Assembly: GCA_020718845.1 (NCBI GenBank)
Contig: DYRG01000022.1
Location: forward strand, 1 to 46,607
Reading direction: 5' to 3'
Origin: Thiomargarita sp.
GTDB taxonomy: Bacteria; Pseudomonadota; Gammaproteobacteria; Beggiatoales; Beggiatoaceae
Length of the DNA stretch: 46,607 bases
Under the pieces are notes generated by a model. It was not told the origin of the DNA, did no database searches, and saw only the letters and a list, made by a program, of their open reading frames with translations. Position numbers and translations under genes: made by a program. Shown one piece after another: positions 1-6,854 of the stretch. Each line of letters starts with the position of its first letter. Position 1 is the first letter of the stretch.

Positions 1-609
1 GGATTCGAGCAACTGCGTTTGAACTTGCGTTCTAATATTTGGGTCAGCGCAACCTTGAGCAGGAGCAGGAGGAGGAGGAGGAGGCGGTGGTGGTGAAATA
101 ATGGCTGAAGTAGTGGTAGTAATAGATTCGATATGAAACGTTGTTTGATCAACGGCTAATTGGCGCAAATTCACATCAAACTTTTTAGGTTCGGTAGGAA
201 TTTGGACATTTGGTGGAATAATTATTACTTGAGGAACGGACACACAAATATTTAATTTACCGCCATTTGAAAATAAAGAATCACTGAAATCATAACGGGC
301 ATGATTGGGATCAAAGGTACTGTTAAATTTGGTAAAAACTAATTTATTGCCAACCAATTGAAAATCATCAACGCCCGCCATTTGTTGTAATTCAGCACTA
401 AAAACGGCGATTTCACCGGTTGGTTTTCCGCTCATCGGTTCTAACAAAGCAACATCTAACGCGGGAATCGTCACTGTTCTATTGGTAGTGTTGTAAGTTG
501 CGGGGGTAGGATTATTGGCACACGCGGTGGCATCTGCATAAGTTACATTGGAAACAAAGCCAAATAAAGTTAAAGCAATCGCAGAGTGCAGAGGTTTAAA
601 GTGAAACAT
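1..609 (-). CDS. Secreted protein with shared 136-aa-type domain, partial (C-terminus outside window)
   Basis: The reading frame starts with ATG at 609 and stays open to the left edge, so at least 203 residues are present and the C-terminus is missing. A good Shine-Dalgarno sequence (AGGAG) lies just upstream of the ATG. The first ~26 residues look like a signal peptide (hydrophobic AIALTLFGFV, then an Ala-rich cleavage zone after VTYADA). The next ~135 residues closely match the C-terminal domain of the neighbouring 816-residue protein: both carry GEIAVFSA, a DPxHARY segment, LFSNGG, VPQ(V/I)I(I/V)IPPN and LRQLAV. A run of nine or so prolines follows, then a new segment that begins with a cysteine. 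I do not recognise the domain. It is probably exported to the periplasm or cell surface. The gene probably belongs with the upstream paralogue, although a terminator separates them. Confidence 0.8.
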   Translation of the reverse strand, partial: MFHFKPLHSAIALTLFGFVSNVTYADATACANNPTPATYNTTNRTVTIPALDVALLEPMSGKPTGEIAVFSAELQQMAGVDDFQLVGNKLVFTKFNSTFDPNHARYDFSDSLFSNGGKLNICVSVPQVIIIPPNVQIPTEPKKFDVNLRQLAVDQTTFHIESITTTTSAIISPPPPPPPPPAPAQGCADPNIRTQVQTQLLES

Positions 610-640
610 AAACAACTCCTTTTGAATGAAATAAGAAAAC

Positions 641-695
641 AGTAGGTTGGGGGTGCTAACCCCAACATTTTGTTGGAGTTTCACTCCAACCTACT
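641..695. repeat. Hairpin-forming intergenic repeat
   Basis: AGTAGGTTGG at 641-650 is the perfect inverted complement of CCAACCTACT at 686-695. Between them lie two smaller hairpins, GGGGT...ACCCC and CAACATTTTGTTG. The AGTAGGTTGG-type ends resemble short palindromic elements that are common in the intergenic DNA of filamentous sulfur bacteria and cyanobacteria, recalled from general knowledge. It sits between two paralogous secreted-protein genes, so it may also promote recombination or mark a processed transcript end. No second copy was noticed in this window. Confidence 0.6.
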
Positions 696-720
696 TTATA
701 AATGATGTCATAACGTTATA

Positions 721-751
721 AAAGAAAACCACTCAATGGGCGATTGAGTGG
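721..751 (-). terminator. Rho-independent terminator of the 816-aa gene
   Basis: The 9-bp perfect stem CCACTCAAT (729-737) / ATTGAGTGG (743-751) has a 5-nt loop. On the minus strand it is followed by TTTTCTTT. It begins 10 bp past the stop codon of the 816-residue gene. Confidence 0.85.
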
Positions 752-760
752 TGTTAAAAA

Positions 761-3211
761 TTACGGATTAGCTGCATCGACACTTTCTACATGGAAAGTA
801 TCTGGAGAAACGGCTAATTGACGTAATGTCACAAGGTAGTGCTTTGGATCAGTGTAAATTGGCGTATTAGGGGGGATTACAATGATTTGAGGAACAGCAA
901 CGCACGTTTTGAGCAACCCCCCGTTGGAAAAAAGCCCCGTATTAAAGCTATAACGTGCATGGCTAGGATCGTAGGCTTTTGAGAAACTCAAAAATTGTAA
1001 AGAATTGGGTTTGATTTTGAAATCCTCAACGCCAGATACTTGCTCTAATTGGGCAGAGAACACCGCGATTTCACCGGTTTCTTTGCCATCGATAGGACTT
1101 AACAGAGGAATATCGATTTTGCTCAAACTAACGGTGCGAGTCGAAGTATCGTAAGTCGCGGGTTCAGCGCAATTGGTTTGCGGCACATTCAAACGCAATT
1201 CAAAAGTCGCCACTACACTAGGGTCGGCTTGCGAAGTCGCCGTAATCGTAATGGTGGTGCTTTCTGTGGACAAATTGGCGGGCATCACAACGCTTAAATC
1301 TAACGGCGCAGATTTCAAACCATCCACTGTTGCGCTGGCAGGTAATCCATTTACCGTTACCCCATCTTGGGTGGTGGCTTTTAAAGTATAAGTATCTACT
1401 TTGGGACCCGCGTTTCTCAAATCTAATTGAGCATTAATTGTTTCGCCCGCTTTTACTGTAAATTGAGAAGAACCGCTAATCGTTGCATGATAAATAATCT
1501 TTGCACCACTTCGCGTCACGCCGTTGGGTGCACTCACTAAACTTTCAATCGTTACACCCGCATCAAGCAATAAATTATCGGTAAAGATTTCAACTTTATC
1601 CCCTGCTTTGAAAATATTCGCGTTATTTCCTCTCAAATCAATTGTCCCGCCCGCGCCCGTCGCTAAGATAATTTTACGACCCGCCACAATAGATTCTGGA
1701 CGTAAATCTTCTAATTTTAGCAGCCAATCATCACCACCATAAATTGTAATATCTTGATCAGCAATTAAGGTAGTGTCACTGTTAAATATTGAAATAGAAG
1801 GATCAATCCAAATGGAACTTCCCTTATATGTACCACCATTGAACATGAATGCACCATTAGACATTAAATCACCAGCATCTCCCCCTTGTATCTTATAATT
1901 ACACCCACCAGCATAAGGAACGGGATTGCTTGCACTGTGTAAACACCCTTGAGTTACAGTAACATCCCCTCCTGCTCCACTTAATGTAAAGGAATTTGCT
2001 GTTGTAATAACTTTTCCTACTCCAATGCCTACGGAAATACTAATATCTCCCCCATCCCCTCCTGCTTTAAAATCTTTACCCCACTGATAATAATGGTAAG
2101 ATTTATCAAATGAAAGGTTTCCTCCATTTCCAGTTTCAACAAGCCCACTATTAACATAATGTGCTACATCTATATTTACACTCCCCCCATTTCCTCTTAT
2201 ATAGGATACATAAGAGCTATCTGTTAATCCTGCTGTGTCTGAAAAGTGTTTGCTAAAACCACTTCCCGATTTAATTGAAGCCTCATTATAAAATACTCCA
2301 AAATATTCGCTACAACTGTTTACTCCGTAAGCATTTTCATATTGTGCTGAACAAGCTGGTTCTGAACTTTGCATTATCTCAACAAACCCTCCATTAGCTT
2401 CACCTGTTGCATTAGCACTTACAATTTTTCCCATTTGAGAAGAAGCTACTTTAAGGTTTCCAAAAAAATCGTTATACGTTATAGATAATGGCTGTGCTGG
2501 GTTAGTTGTAAGTAACGTACCGTAATTACATACTGTGCGCACATGAATAGGTGCAGTTAGTGTTAAAGATACGTTAGGAGCAATTACCAGAATTGTGTTA
2601 GGTGTTACAGAAGGAAGGGTAGTGGTACTGCTAGTAATTTGTACAACATTACTTCCTGTAGGTAGCGAAGATGATGTTCCACAAGTATTATTAGCAATGG
2701 TCTTTACTTTATCAACATATTGTTGTTGCACTGCTGTTAAATTGAGAACAGGGAAGTTAATTGTAACTATTTCAGAAGCACCAGAAATATTGATAATCTT
2801 TGCATTTGTTTCTGATGCTAAATAAATAGGATTATTTACCATATCTGTTGCGACAGGTGAAAGTGGATCAACTCCTTGCCATACTTTATAGCTACCGACA
2901 GGTATATTTGTAAATTGGTAAGTGCCCGTTGTAAAGTCTGCATAAACAACTGTAGGACGTTGAGTAGCAGAAGCGGTTGTAGGTTTAAGGTAAATACCGC
3001 CACCTTTTACGGTAGAATCAACCCCTGAGTTATAAACATTATTTGAATTACTATCAACAAATCTAACACCGCTAATAGTCGCCGCGAAAGAACTAAGAGG
3101 GATTGCAGAAATGCCTAATGAAAGGGTGATTGCACAAGCAATCGTTTTTTTAGAGAAACGAGTTTCTAATAAATGTAATTTAGAAACGTCTTTTTTGAAC
3201 GTGATGTTCAT
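761..3211 (-). CDS. Large secreted/surface protein: SdrD B-like repeat, Gly-rich adhesin-like middle, shared C-terminal domain
   Basis: The protein has 816 residues. Residues 1-44 form a long signal peptide (KKTIACAITLSLGISAIP, predicted cleavage near SFA-A). Residues ~46-125 look like an SdrD B/carboxypeptidase-regulatory-like beta-sandwich (FVDSNSN near the start, FTNIPVGSYKVW near the end). Residues ~165-560 are rich in Gly-Gly-Asp turns (GGDGGDISI, GAGGDVTV, GGDAGDL) and in short beta-strand patterns, as in haemagglutinin-like beta-helix adhesins. Residues ~575-680 look like an Ig-like/CARDB-type sandwich. Residues 681-816 repeat the domain of the gene at 1-609. There is no sorting motif or visible membrane anchor. 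The middle (about 1780-3060) looks more AT-rich than the C-terminal part, which suggests a mosaic. A surface or extracellular role is inferred; the ligand is unknown. Confidence 0.75.
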   Translation of the reverse strand: MNITFKKDVSKLHLLETRFSKKTIACAITLSLGISAIPLSSFAATISGVRFVDSNSNNVYNSGVDSTVKGGGIYLKPTTASATQRPTVVYADFTTGTYQFTNIPVGSYKVWQGVDPLSPVATDMVNNPIYLASETNAKIINISGASEIVTINFPVLNLTAVQQQYVDKVKTIANNTCGTSSSLPTGSNVVQITSSTTTLPSVTPNTILVIAPNVSLTLTAPIHVRTVCNYGTLLTTNPAQPLSITYNDFFGNLKVASSQMGKIVSANATGEANGGFVEIMQSSEPACSAQYENAYGVNSCSEYFGVFYNEASIKSGSGFSKHFSDTAGLTDSSYVSYIRGNGGSVNIDVAHYVNSGLVETGNGGNLSFDKSYHYYQWGKDFKAGGDGGDISISVGIGVGKVITTANSFTLSGAGGDVTVTQGCLHSASNPVPYAGGCNYKIQGGDAGDLMSNGAFMFNGGTYKGSSIWIDPSISIFNSDTTLIADQDITIYGGDDWLLKLEDLRPESIVAGRKIILATGAGGTIDLRGNNANIFKAGDKVEIFTDNLLLDAGVTIESLVSAPNGVTRSGAKIIYHATISGSSQFTVKAGETINAQLDLRNAGPKVDTYTLKATTQDGVTVNGLPASATVDGLKSAPLDLSVVMPANLSTESTTITITATSQADPSVVATFELRLNVPQTNCAEPATYDTSTRTVSLSKIDIPLLSPIDGKETGEIAVFSAQLEQVSGVEDFKIKPNSLQFLSFSKAYDPSHARYSFNTGLFSNGGLLKTCVAVPQIIVIPPNTPIYTDPKHYLVTLRQLAVSPDTFHVESVDAANP

Positions 3212-3245
3212 AATAAAAATCTCCTAATGAGAAGTTGAAAAAAAT

Positions 3246-3283
3246 CGTGTCTTTAATAGAAAACTCTAACCTTTAAAGACACG
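3246..3283. promoter_or_regulatory. Inverted repeat in 5' region of the 816-aa gene
   Basis: CGTGTCTTTAA (3246-3256) pairs perfectly with TTAAAGACACG (3273-3283) across a 16-nt loop. It lies 35-72 bp upstream of the start codon of the 816-residue gene, so it may be an operator or a leader hairpin. No T-run follows the stem on the minus strand, so it is not an obvious terminator. Confidence 0.45.
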
Positions 3284-3733
3284 CGGTAAAATGACTACCA
3301 AAGCACTACCATGTTCAGAAATACATTTGGGCTTTGGTGAACATTGTAATAAGCCTTAATGGCATTAAAAAGCCTCGATTTGAAATAAACTACAAAATAA
3401 TTGAAAAATTTCAAAAAAATTGCAGAATGATTGTCTATATAATAATTTTCTTATATAATTTGTTGATTATAAGGATAATATTGTTTTTAAATAGGGACGC
3501 ACTTTTGGAATCAGCGAATTAAGAGGCAATATACTCGATAATGGATAAAAAGAAATAAGGTGATGATTTATTTAATTTAAAAATTTTAAAGAATTTCAAA
3601 AATTTTGAAATCTTTCGAAAAAAATTAAAATCATTTTTTGATTTAACTCTATGAATTTATTTGATTTTAAATATTGAAATCGTGGAATAATTTAAGATAT
3701 AATCGTGTTTTTAACCCAATTTGGAGAAAGGTC
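3284..3733. other. AT-rich intergenic region, no convincing gene
   Basis: This 450-bp gap separates divergent genes. A 62-codon open frame at 3334-3522 has no ribosome site and a low-complexity composition, so I do not call it. The only marked element is a 17-mer at 3483-3499 that recurs at the 3' end of moxR (listed separately). The stretch 3560-3670 is nearly pure A/T with runs of AAATTTT and probably contains promoters for the gene at 3734. Confidence 0.6.
3483..3499 (+). repeat. Left copy of 17-bp direct repeat (possible att site)
   Basis: GTTTTTAAATAGGGACG is repeated exactly, in the same orientation, at 8745-8761. The right copy contains the stop codon and last codons of moxR. The two copies bracket the AT-rich accessory genes. 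Direct repeats that duplicate the 3' end of a gene are typical of integrated elements, but no integrase is seen between the copies. Confidence 0.45.
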
Positions 3734-4792
3734 ATGTCCGATTACAATCCTAAAGCTATAAAAGAAGCTATTGATCAAAAAGAAGCAATGGATAAAAAAA
3801 ATAATATTAATGAAATAAAGATTAACAATAAATTACTTGCTATGAGAATTAACAACCATCTTAAAAAAAATGATGTTTCTGAAACGATAACGGCAGCAAA
3901 ATTAGGTGCATTACAAAATGGTGCTCCTGCACGTATCTTTTTACATGAACTCTTAGCATTAGCAGAGAAATTAGACTGCTTTGGGGTGGATTTTATAGAT
4001 GAGAAAGTTAAAAAATTGGGTAATTTTGAAGTAAGATTATTATCATTTGATAATGGATTAAAATATAATCAACATATTTTAGAATTAGAACAAGGAGGAA
4101 GAATTGGTATTTTTCCATTCTTTCCAAGCTATCCTTATCGTCCGATTGCTACATTCAATGAACAATCTATTTTATTTCAAAATACGTCTGAAACAGAAAA
4201 GCAGCGCATTCAAGCATTAATCAATGAAAATATTAAAATCAATGATCAACGTTTGGAAAATCTAAAACCCGATAAAAAAAATCCCAAGAAAGCGATTTCA
4301 AGTTCAACTGAATATTATACGATTGATAGTTTTGTTAAGTTTTTGTTCTCGCCTTTTGAAATCCCCTTAACAATAGAACAAAAAATAGCTTCTTTAGAAA
4401 GAATGAAATCGGTATTTAAAAATAATATGACAAGCCATTGTTTCTTTTACACATCAACAGACTATTATCAACGACAATATGCGGCGATGGAAATCTTAAA
4501 AACACATAATTTAGTGTACTTAAATTTACCGATTAGAAGCACTATTTTAGCAATTAAAAATAATAGTTTTTGTAATCAACTCGACCATTTTGTCACAACT
4601 ATTAAAATGGGAACTTGTTTTAAAACTACCAATGACAATAAAGAAGCTGTTGAATTATTAGAAGCGGGAATAACCTATTTAAAAACCCAAAAAAATCTGT
4701 TTTGTAGTTTCAAGGATTTCAATGATTTTAGGGAAAATTTAAAATCCGATAATTTAAAAGAACTACTCAAACTCGCATTTCCTCATTTGTAA
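3734..4792 (+). CDS. Hypothetical protein, possible N-terminal helix-turn-helix
   Basis: The protein has 352 residues. I chose the ATG at 3734 (MSDYNPKAIK) because GGAGAAAGG lies 7 bp upstream; an in-frame ATG at 3674 has no ribosome site. The first ~35 residues are charged and Lys/Asn-rich. Residues ~35-80 form helices with an HTH-like feel (LLAMRINNHLKKNDVSE, then ALQNGAPARIFLHELLALAEKL). The middle is mixed alpha/beta. A Lys/Pro-rich linker near residues 175-190 separates a second domain that contains SHCFFYTSTDYYQRQYAAMEI. No signal peptide, membrane segment or known catalytic motif is visible. I do not recognise the family. It is soluble, AT-rich, monocistronic and closed by a strong terminator. 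A regulatory role linked to the downstream ATPase operon is only a guess from position. Confidence 0.7.
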   Translation: MSDYNPKAIKEAIDQKEAMDKKNNINEIKINNKLLAMRINNHLKKNDVSETITAAKLGALQNGAPARIFLHELLALAEKLDCFGVDFIDEKVKKLGNFEVRLLSFDNGLKYNQHILELEQGGRIGIFPFFPSYPYRPIATFNEQSILFQNTSETEKQRIQALINENIKINDQRLENLKPDKKNPKKAISSSTEYYTIDSFVKFLFSPFEIPLTIEQKIASLERMKSVFKNNMTSHCFFYTSTDYYQRQYAAMEILKTHNLVYLNLPIRSTILAIKNNSFCNQLDHFVTTIKMGTCFKTTNDNKEAVELLEAGITYLKTQKNLFCSFKDFNDFRENLKSDNLKELLKLAFPHL

Positions 4793-4806
4793 AATATAGT
4801 GTAATC

Positions 4807-4848
4807 AAAAGACTGCCCATCTTTGTAAGGGTTGGCAGTCTTTTTTTT
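4807..4848 (+). terminator. Rho-independent terminator after 352-aa gene
   Basis: AAAAGACTGCC (4807-4817) pairs with GGCAGTCTTTT (4834-4844), and the T-run extends to 4848. It starts 15 bp after the stop codon. Confidence 0.9.
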
Positions 4849-4896
4849 CTCACCAAGCTCAACTTAGTAGTGAGTGTCAGAATCAAATGTAGATTT

Positions 4897-5007
4897 TCAG
4901 AGAAGATTCTGTATCATATTAAATATGACATAAACTGCTTCAATAATACCTGCATCAAATAGTTCCTTAATTTGTTTCACAACTTCATCACCCATGATTG
5001 CACCCAT
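4897..5007 (-). CDS. Possible small protein, 36 residues
   Basis: A short frame on the minus strand reads MGAIMGDEVVKQIKELFDAG followed by IIEAVYVIFNMIQNLL. It has an amphipathic, acidic start and a hydrophobic end, with mixed, protein-like composition rather than AT-driven low complexity. There is no strong Shine-Dalgarno sequence in front of either possible ATG (5007 or 4995). It lies alone in an otherwise gene-free region and points away from the ATPase operon. It could be a real small membrane-associated peptide or a chance frame. Confidence 0.3.
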   Translation of the reverse strand: MGAIMGDEVVKQIKELFDAGIIEAVYVIFNMIQNLL

Positions 5008-5211
5008 TCAATAAAGAGAGTTCCTACCAAGTAGAAAGAATAAATAAAATAGATTTTTCTCTATTTTCTGTATTTATTTCTACCCCGTTGTTTAAATCTT
5101 GTGAACATTATGGTCGGCGACTGGTGAAATACTGTCGTTAAATTTTAGTATTTTTCAAATTAAAATGCACAGTATAACTGATTGAAAAATATGATATTTT
5201 TTATTATACAA

Positions 5212-5227
5212 TGCACTGTGCAGTGCA
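5212..5227. promoter_or_regulatory. Near-perfect palindrome, candidate operator
   Basis: TGCACTG TG CAGTGCA is a 7-bp inverted repeat around a 2-bp centre. A related half, TGCACAGT, lies at 5166-5173. Such dyads suit a dimeric XRE-type repressor, and the downstream gene encodes an HTH protein. Binding is inferred. Confidence 0.4.
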
Positions 5228-5254
5228 GCAAAATAAAAATATATAAAAATTTTC

Positions 5255-5347
5255 GGTAGTGATCAAAAGCAAGAGATAATTTTACATATTTTGTGTTTAT
5301 TTTCAGTAAATTATAGATTTAATTAGCATCTCAATTTGATCACTACC
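5255..5347. repeat. 13-bp inverted repeat pair
   Basis: GGTAGTGATCAAA (5255-5267) is exactly inverted at 5335-5347 (TTTGATCACTACC), 67 bp apart. Both arms are flanked by AAATTTT-like sequence, so the symmetry extends imperfectly. It may be a pair of operators or the ends of a very small element. Confidence 0.5.
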
Positions 5348-5544
5348 AAATTTTCATCGCACCTTGAAAAATTTTATGATTTTGCATTTTTTACATAGTT
5401 ATTTGCGAGATTAGCATTTATTTTTAATCAAATGAAAATTTTACTCTTGTCATTTTATATTTTTTATGTTAATGGCTAAAAATTATTTTAAAAATTAATT
5501 GGTTAAAAATAATGAAAAATATTAAAATTTAATAAGGGAGTTTC

Positions 5545-5658
5545 ATGTTGTGCAAGGTAACTTATTGCGTAGCAATAAGTTGTTTTTTATTCATTAAAAT
5601 AGAGGAAAAGATATGTGTAAGCCAAATATGTGTGATCCAGCGTTTGCAACCGTGTTGA
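5545..5658 (+). CDS. Possible leader peptide overlapping the attenuator
   Basis: An ATG at 5545 with AAGGGAG 5 bp upstream opens a 37-codon frame that runs through the hairpin and into the start of the HTH gene in another frame. The product has six cysteines (positions 3, 8, 13, 24, 29 and 37). Translation through the hairpin could prevent its folding, as in attenuation, or could couple translation to the HTH gene. The good ribosome site is seen; the function is inferred. It may be fortuitous. Confidence 0.3.
   Translation: MLCKVTYCVAISCFLFIKIEEKICVSQICVIQRLQPC
5559..5588 (+). terminator. Terminator-like leader hairpin (possible attenuator)
   Basis: AACTTATTGC (5559-5568) and GCAATAAGTT (5572-5581) form a 10-bp stem with a 3-nt loop, followed by G and six Ts. 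It ends only 25 bp before the ATG at 5613, with no gene on this strand for 770 bp upstream. It is therefore placed to stop leader transcription rather than to close a gene. Confidence 0.7.
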
Positions 5659-6479
5659 AAAAGAAACTTGCTGAAAACCAATTCAGCGATGATAAATATA
5701 AGAAATTTTGTAGTCTAATGGGAGTTGGAGAACCTGCGCTAAAAAATTGGTTAGATTCTAGTAATTATCCAAATAAAAACAACATTCTTGAAATGCAAAA
5801 AGTCTTGCGTTTGAATATCGATGAACTTCAGCGTTTTCTGATGTTGGCAGAGAGAGCCCCATTAACGCCCGAAGAAATGAGGAATATTAAGGAAAATAGT
5901 TATATTTGGTATGCTTATCAAAAAGATTATGATGCGTATAAAAATATGGCAAGTCATAATGCTTTAGAAGAAATCGCTAAACATATTTCTAATCGTAACA
6001 ATCCATTGTTAGTGATTACCCCTAAAGCGCAGTTTCATAATATTCATGTCAAAGTTTTAAAAGGATTTATCGTTAATAAGTTTAAAGATGGGCGTTTTTT
6101 GGAAGTTATTCCTCCTTTTATTGAAGATGAAAACCAATATTTTTCTTCATTAGCGGAGCAATTAGATATATTTCAAAAAGTAGCCATTACTCATAATAAT
6201 GATTTTAAGAAATTGCTTTCAGATTTTATTAAAAGAAAAGATGCGCCTACTTTTCTTTTAATTCGCCATTTAGGCAATGTAAAAAACGCTGAAATTTTTG
6301 CAAGAATCTTACGTTCTATTGTTGATAGCTCAGGTGCAAAATATTTGTATCCGATTTGGATCGCGGGCGAAAAATTAGAAACCCTTGCAAATCAACCCAC
6401 TGATTCCATTTTTAGTATTGCAAGATTGCTTTACAATAAAGCTGAAATAGCTGATATTCAGTTATTGGCATACGATTAG
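5613..6479 (+). CDS. XRE-type HTH fused to a degenerate ATPase-like domain (ends at in-frame TAG)
   Basis: The product has 288 residues. The start has GAGG 7 bp upstream. Residues ~10-65 look like an XRE helix-turn-helix (YKKFCSLMGVGEPALKNWL as the recognition unit). After a linker, residues ~120-285 have alternating strands and helices like an AAA/STAND core. Where a Walker A loop would be expected there is LLVITPKAQFHNIHV, and where Walker B would be there is TFLLIRHLG. It therefore probably does not hydrolyse ATP. The frame ends with TAG at 6477, and the same frame stays open for another 121 codons with sequence that continues an ATPase lid (KIFELTGG, then H). The original gene was probably 5613-6845. 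It likely acts as a DNA-binding regulator or partner of the membrane ATPase just downstream. Confidence 0.75.
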   Translation: MCKPNMCDPAFATVLKKKLAENQFSDDKYKKFCSLMGVGEPALKNWLDSSNYPNKNNILEMQKVLRLNIDELQRFLMLAERAPLTPEEMRNIKENSYIWYAYQKDYDAYKNMASHNALEEIAKHISNRNNPLLVITPKAQFHNIHVKVLKGFIVNKFKDGRFLEVIPPFIEDENQYFSSLAEQLDIFQKVAITHNNDFKKLLSDFIKRKDAPTFLLIRHLGNVKNAEIFARILRSIVDSSGAKYLYPIWIAGEKLETLANQPTDSIFSIARLLYNKAEIADIQLLAYD

Positions 6480-6845
6480 GAAATTAAAGGCGTAAATTAT
6501 GACATTGCAAATAAGATATTTGAACTCACTGGCGGACACTATATGTCAGTTGAATTTTGCTTAGATTTTTTTAATCATAAAAATCAAATTCCTTCTTCTC
6601 AAATGCTCCAAGAATATTTATCGGGATTACCTCTTTTTAATGAATTTGTTGCGCAGAAAGAAATGTTAAACAAATTTTTACAACAAGAGATCATTAATGT
6701 TCCTGCTAGTCATTTAGCATTTTTATCAATTGTAAATACACTTTATTTTAGTGGATTGTTAAAGAAATTAAATGAAAAGAAATTTGCTTGGGTGAATCCA
6801 ATTGTTCGCCAAATTGGTTTAGATATTATGCAGTATATTTTATAG
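6480..6845 (+). CDS. C-terminal part of the interrupted HTH/ATPase-like gene
   Basis: This segment is in the same frame as the HTH gene and separated from it only by a TAG codon. Reading on from the stop gives EIKGVNYDIANKIFELTGGH and then YMSVEFCLDFF. That resembles the lid region of AAA/STAND proteins, where an LTGGHP-like motif precedes a helix. The first in-frame ATG (6543) would start a 100-residue protein in the middle of this motif and has no ribosome site, so separate translation from there is unlikely to give a whole domain. The C-terminal ~70 residues look like a small helical winged-helix-type cap. The segment ends with TAG 9 bp before the next gene. It is a nonsense-mutated remnant, a stop-readthrough product or a sequencing error. 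Confidence 0.65.
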   Translation, partial: EIKGVNYDIANKIFELTGGHYMSVEFCLDFFNHKNQIPSSQMLQEYLSGLPLFNEFVAQKEMLNKFLQQEIINVPASHLAFLSIVNTLYFSGLLKKLNEKKFAWVNPIVRQIGLDIMQYIL

Positions 6846-6854
6846 GAGAAAAAA

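Larger units (their letters stand above)
5041..5612. other. Gene-free control region with several inverted repeats
   Basis: This very AT-rich DNA precedes the HTH/ATPase operon. It contains an imperfect hairpin at about 5038-5084, a near-palindrome at 5212-5227, a 13-bp inverted repeat at 5255-5267/5335-5347 and a terminator-like hairpin at 5559-5588. I see no confident sigma-70 promoter, because many TATAAT-like and TTGA-like strings occur by composition alone. Confidence 0.6.

Noticed and set aside
3334-3522. 62-codon plus-strand open frame
   Set aside because: It has low-complexity Ile/Leu/Lys content driven by AT-rich DNA and no ribosome site, and it ends inside the 17-bp repeat region. 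No protein-like features are seen.
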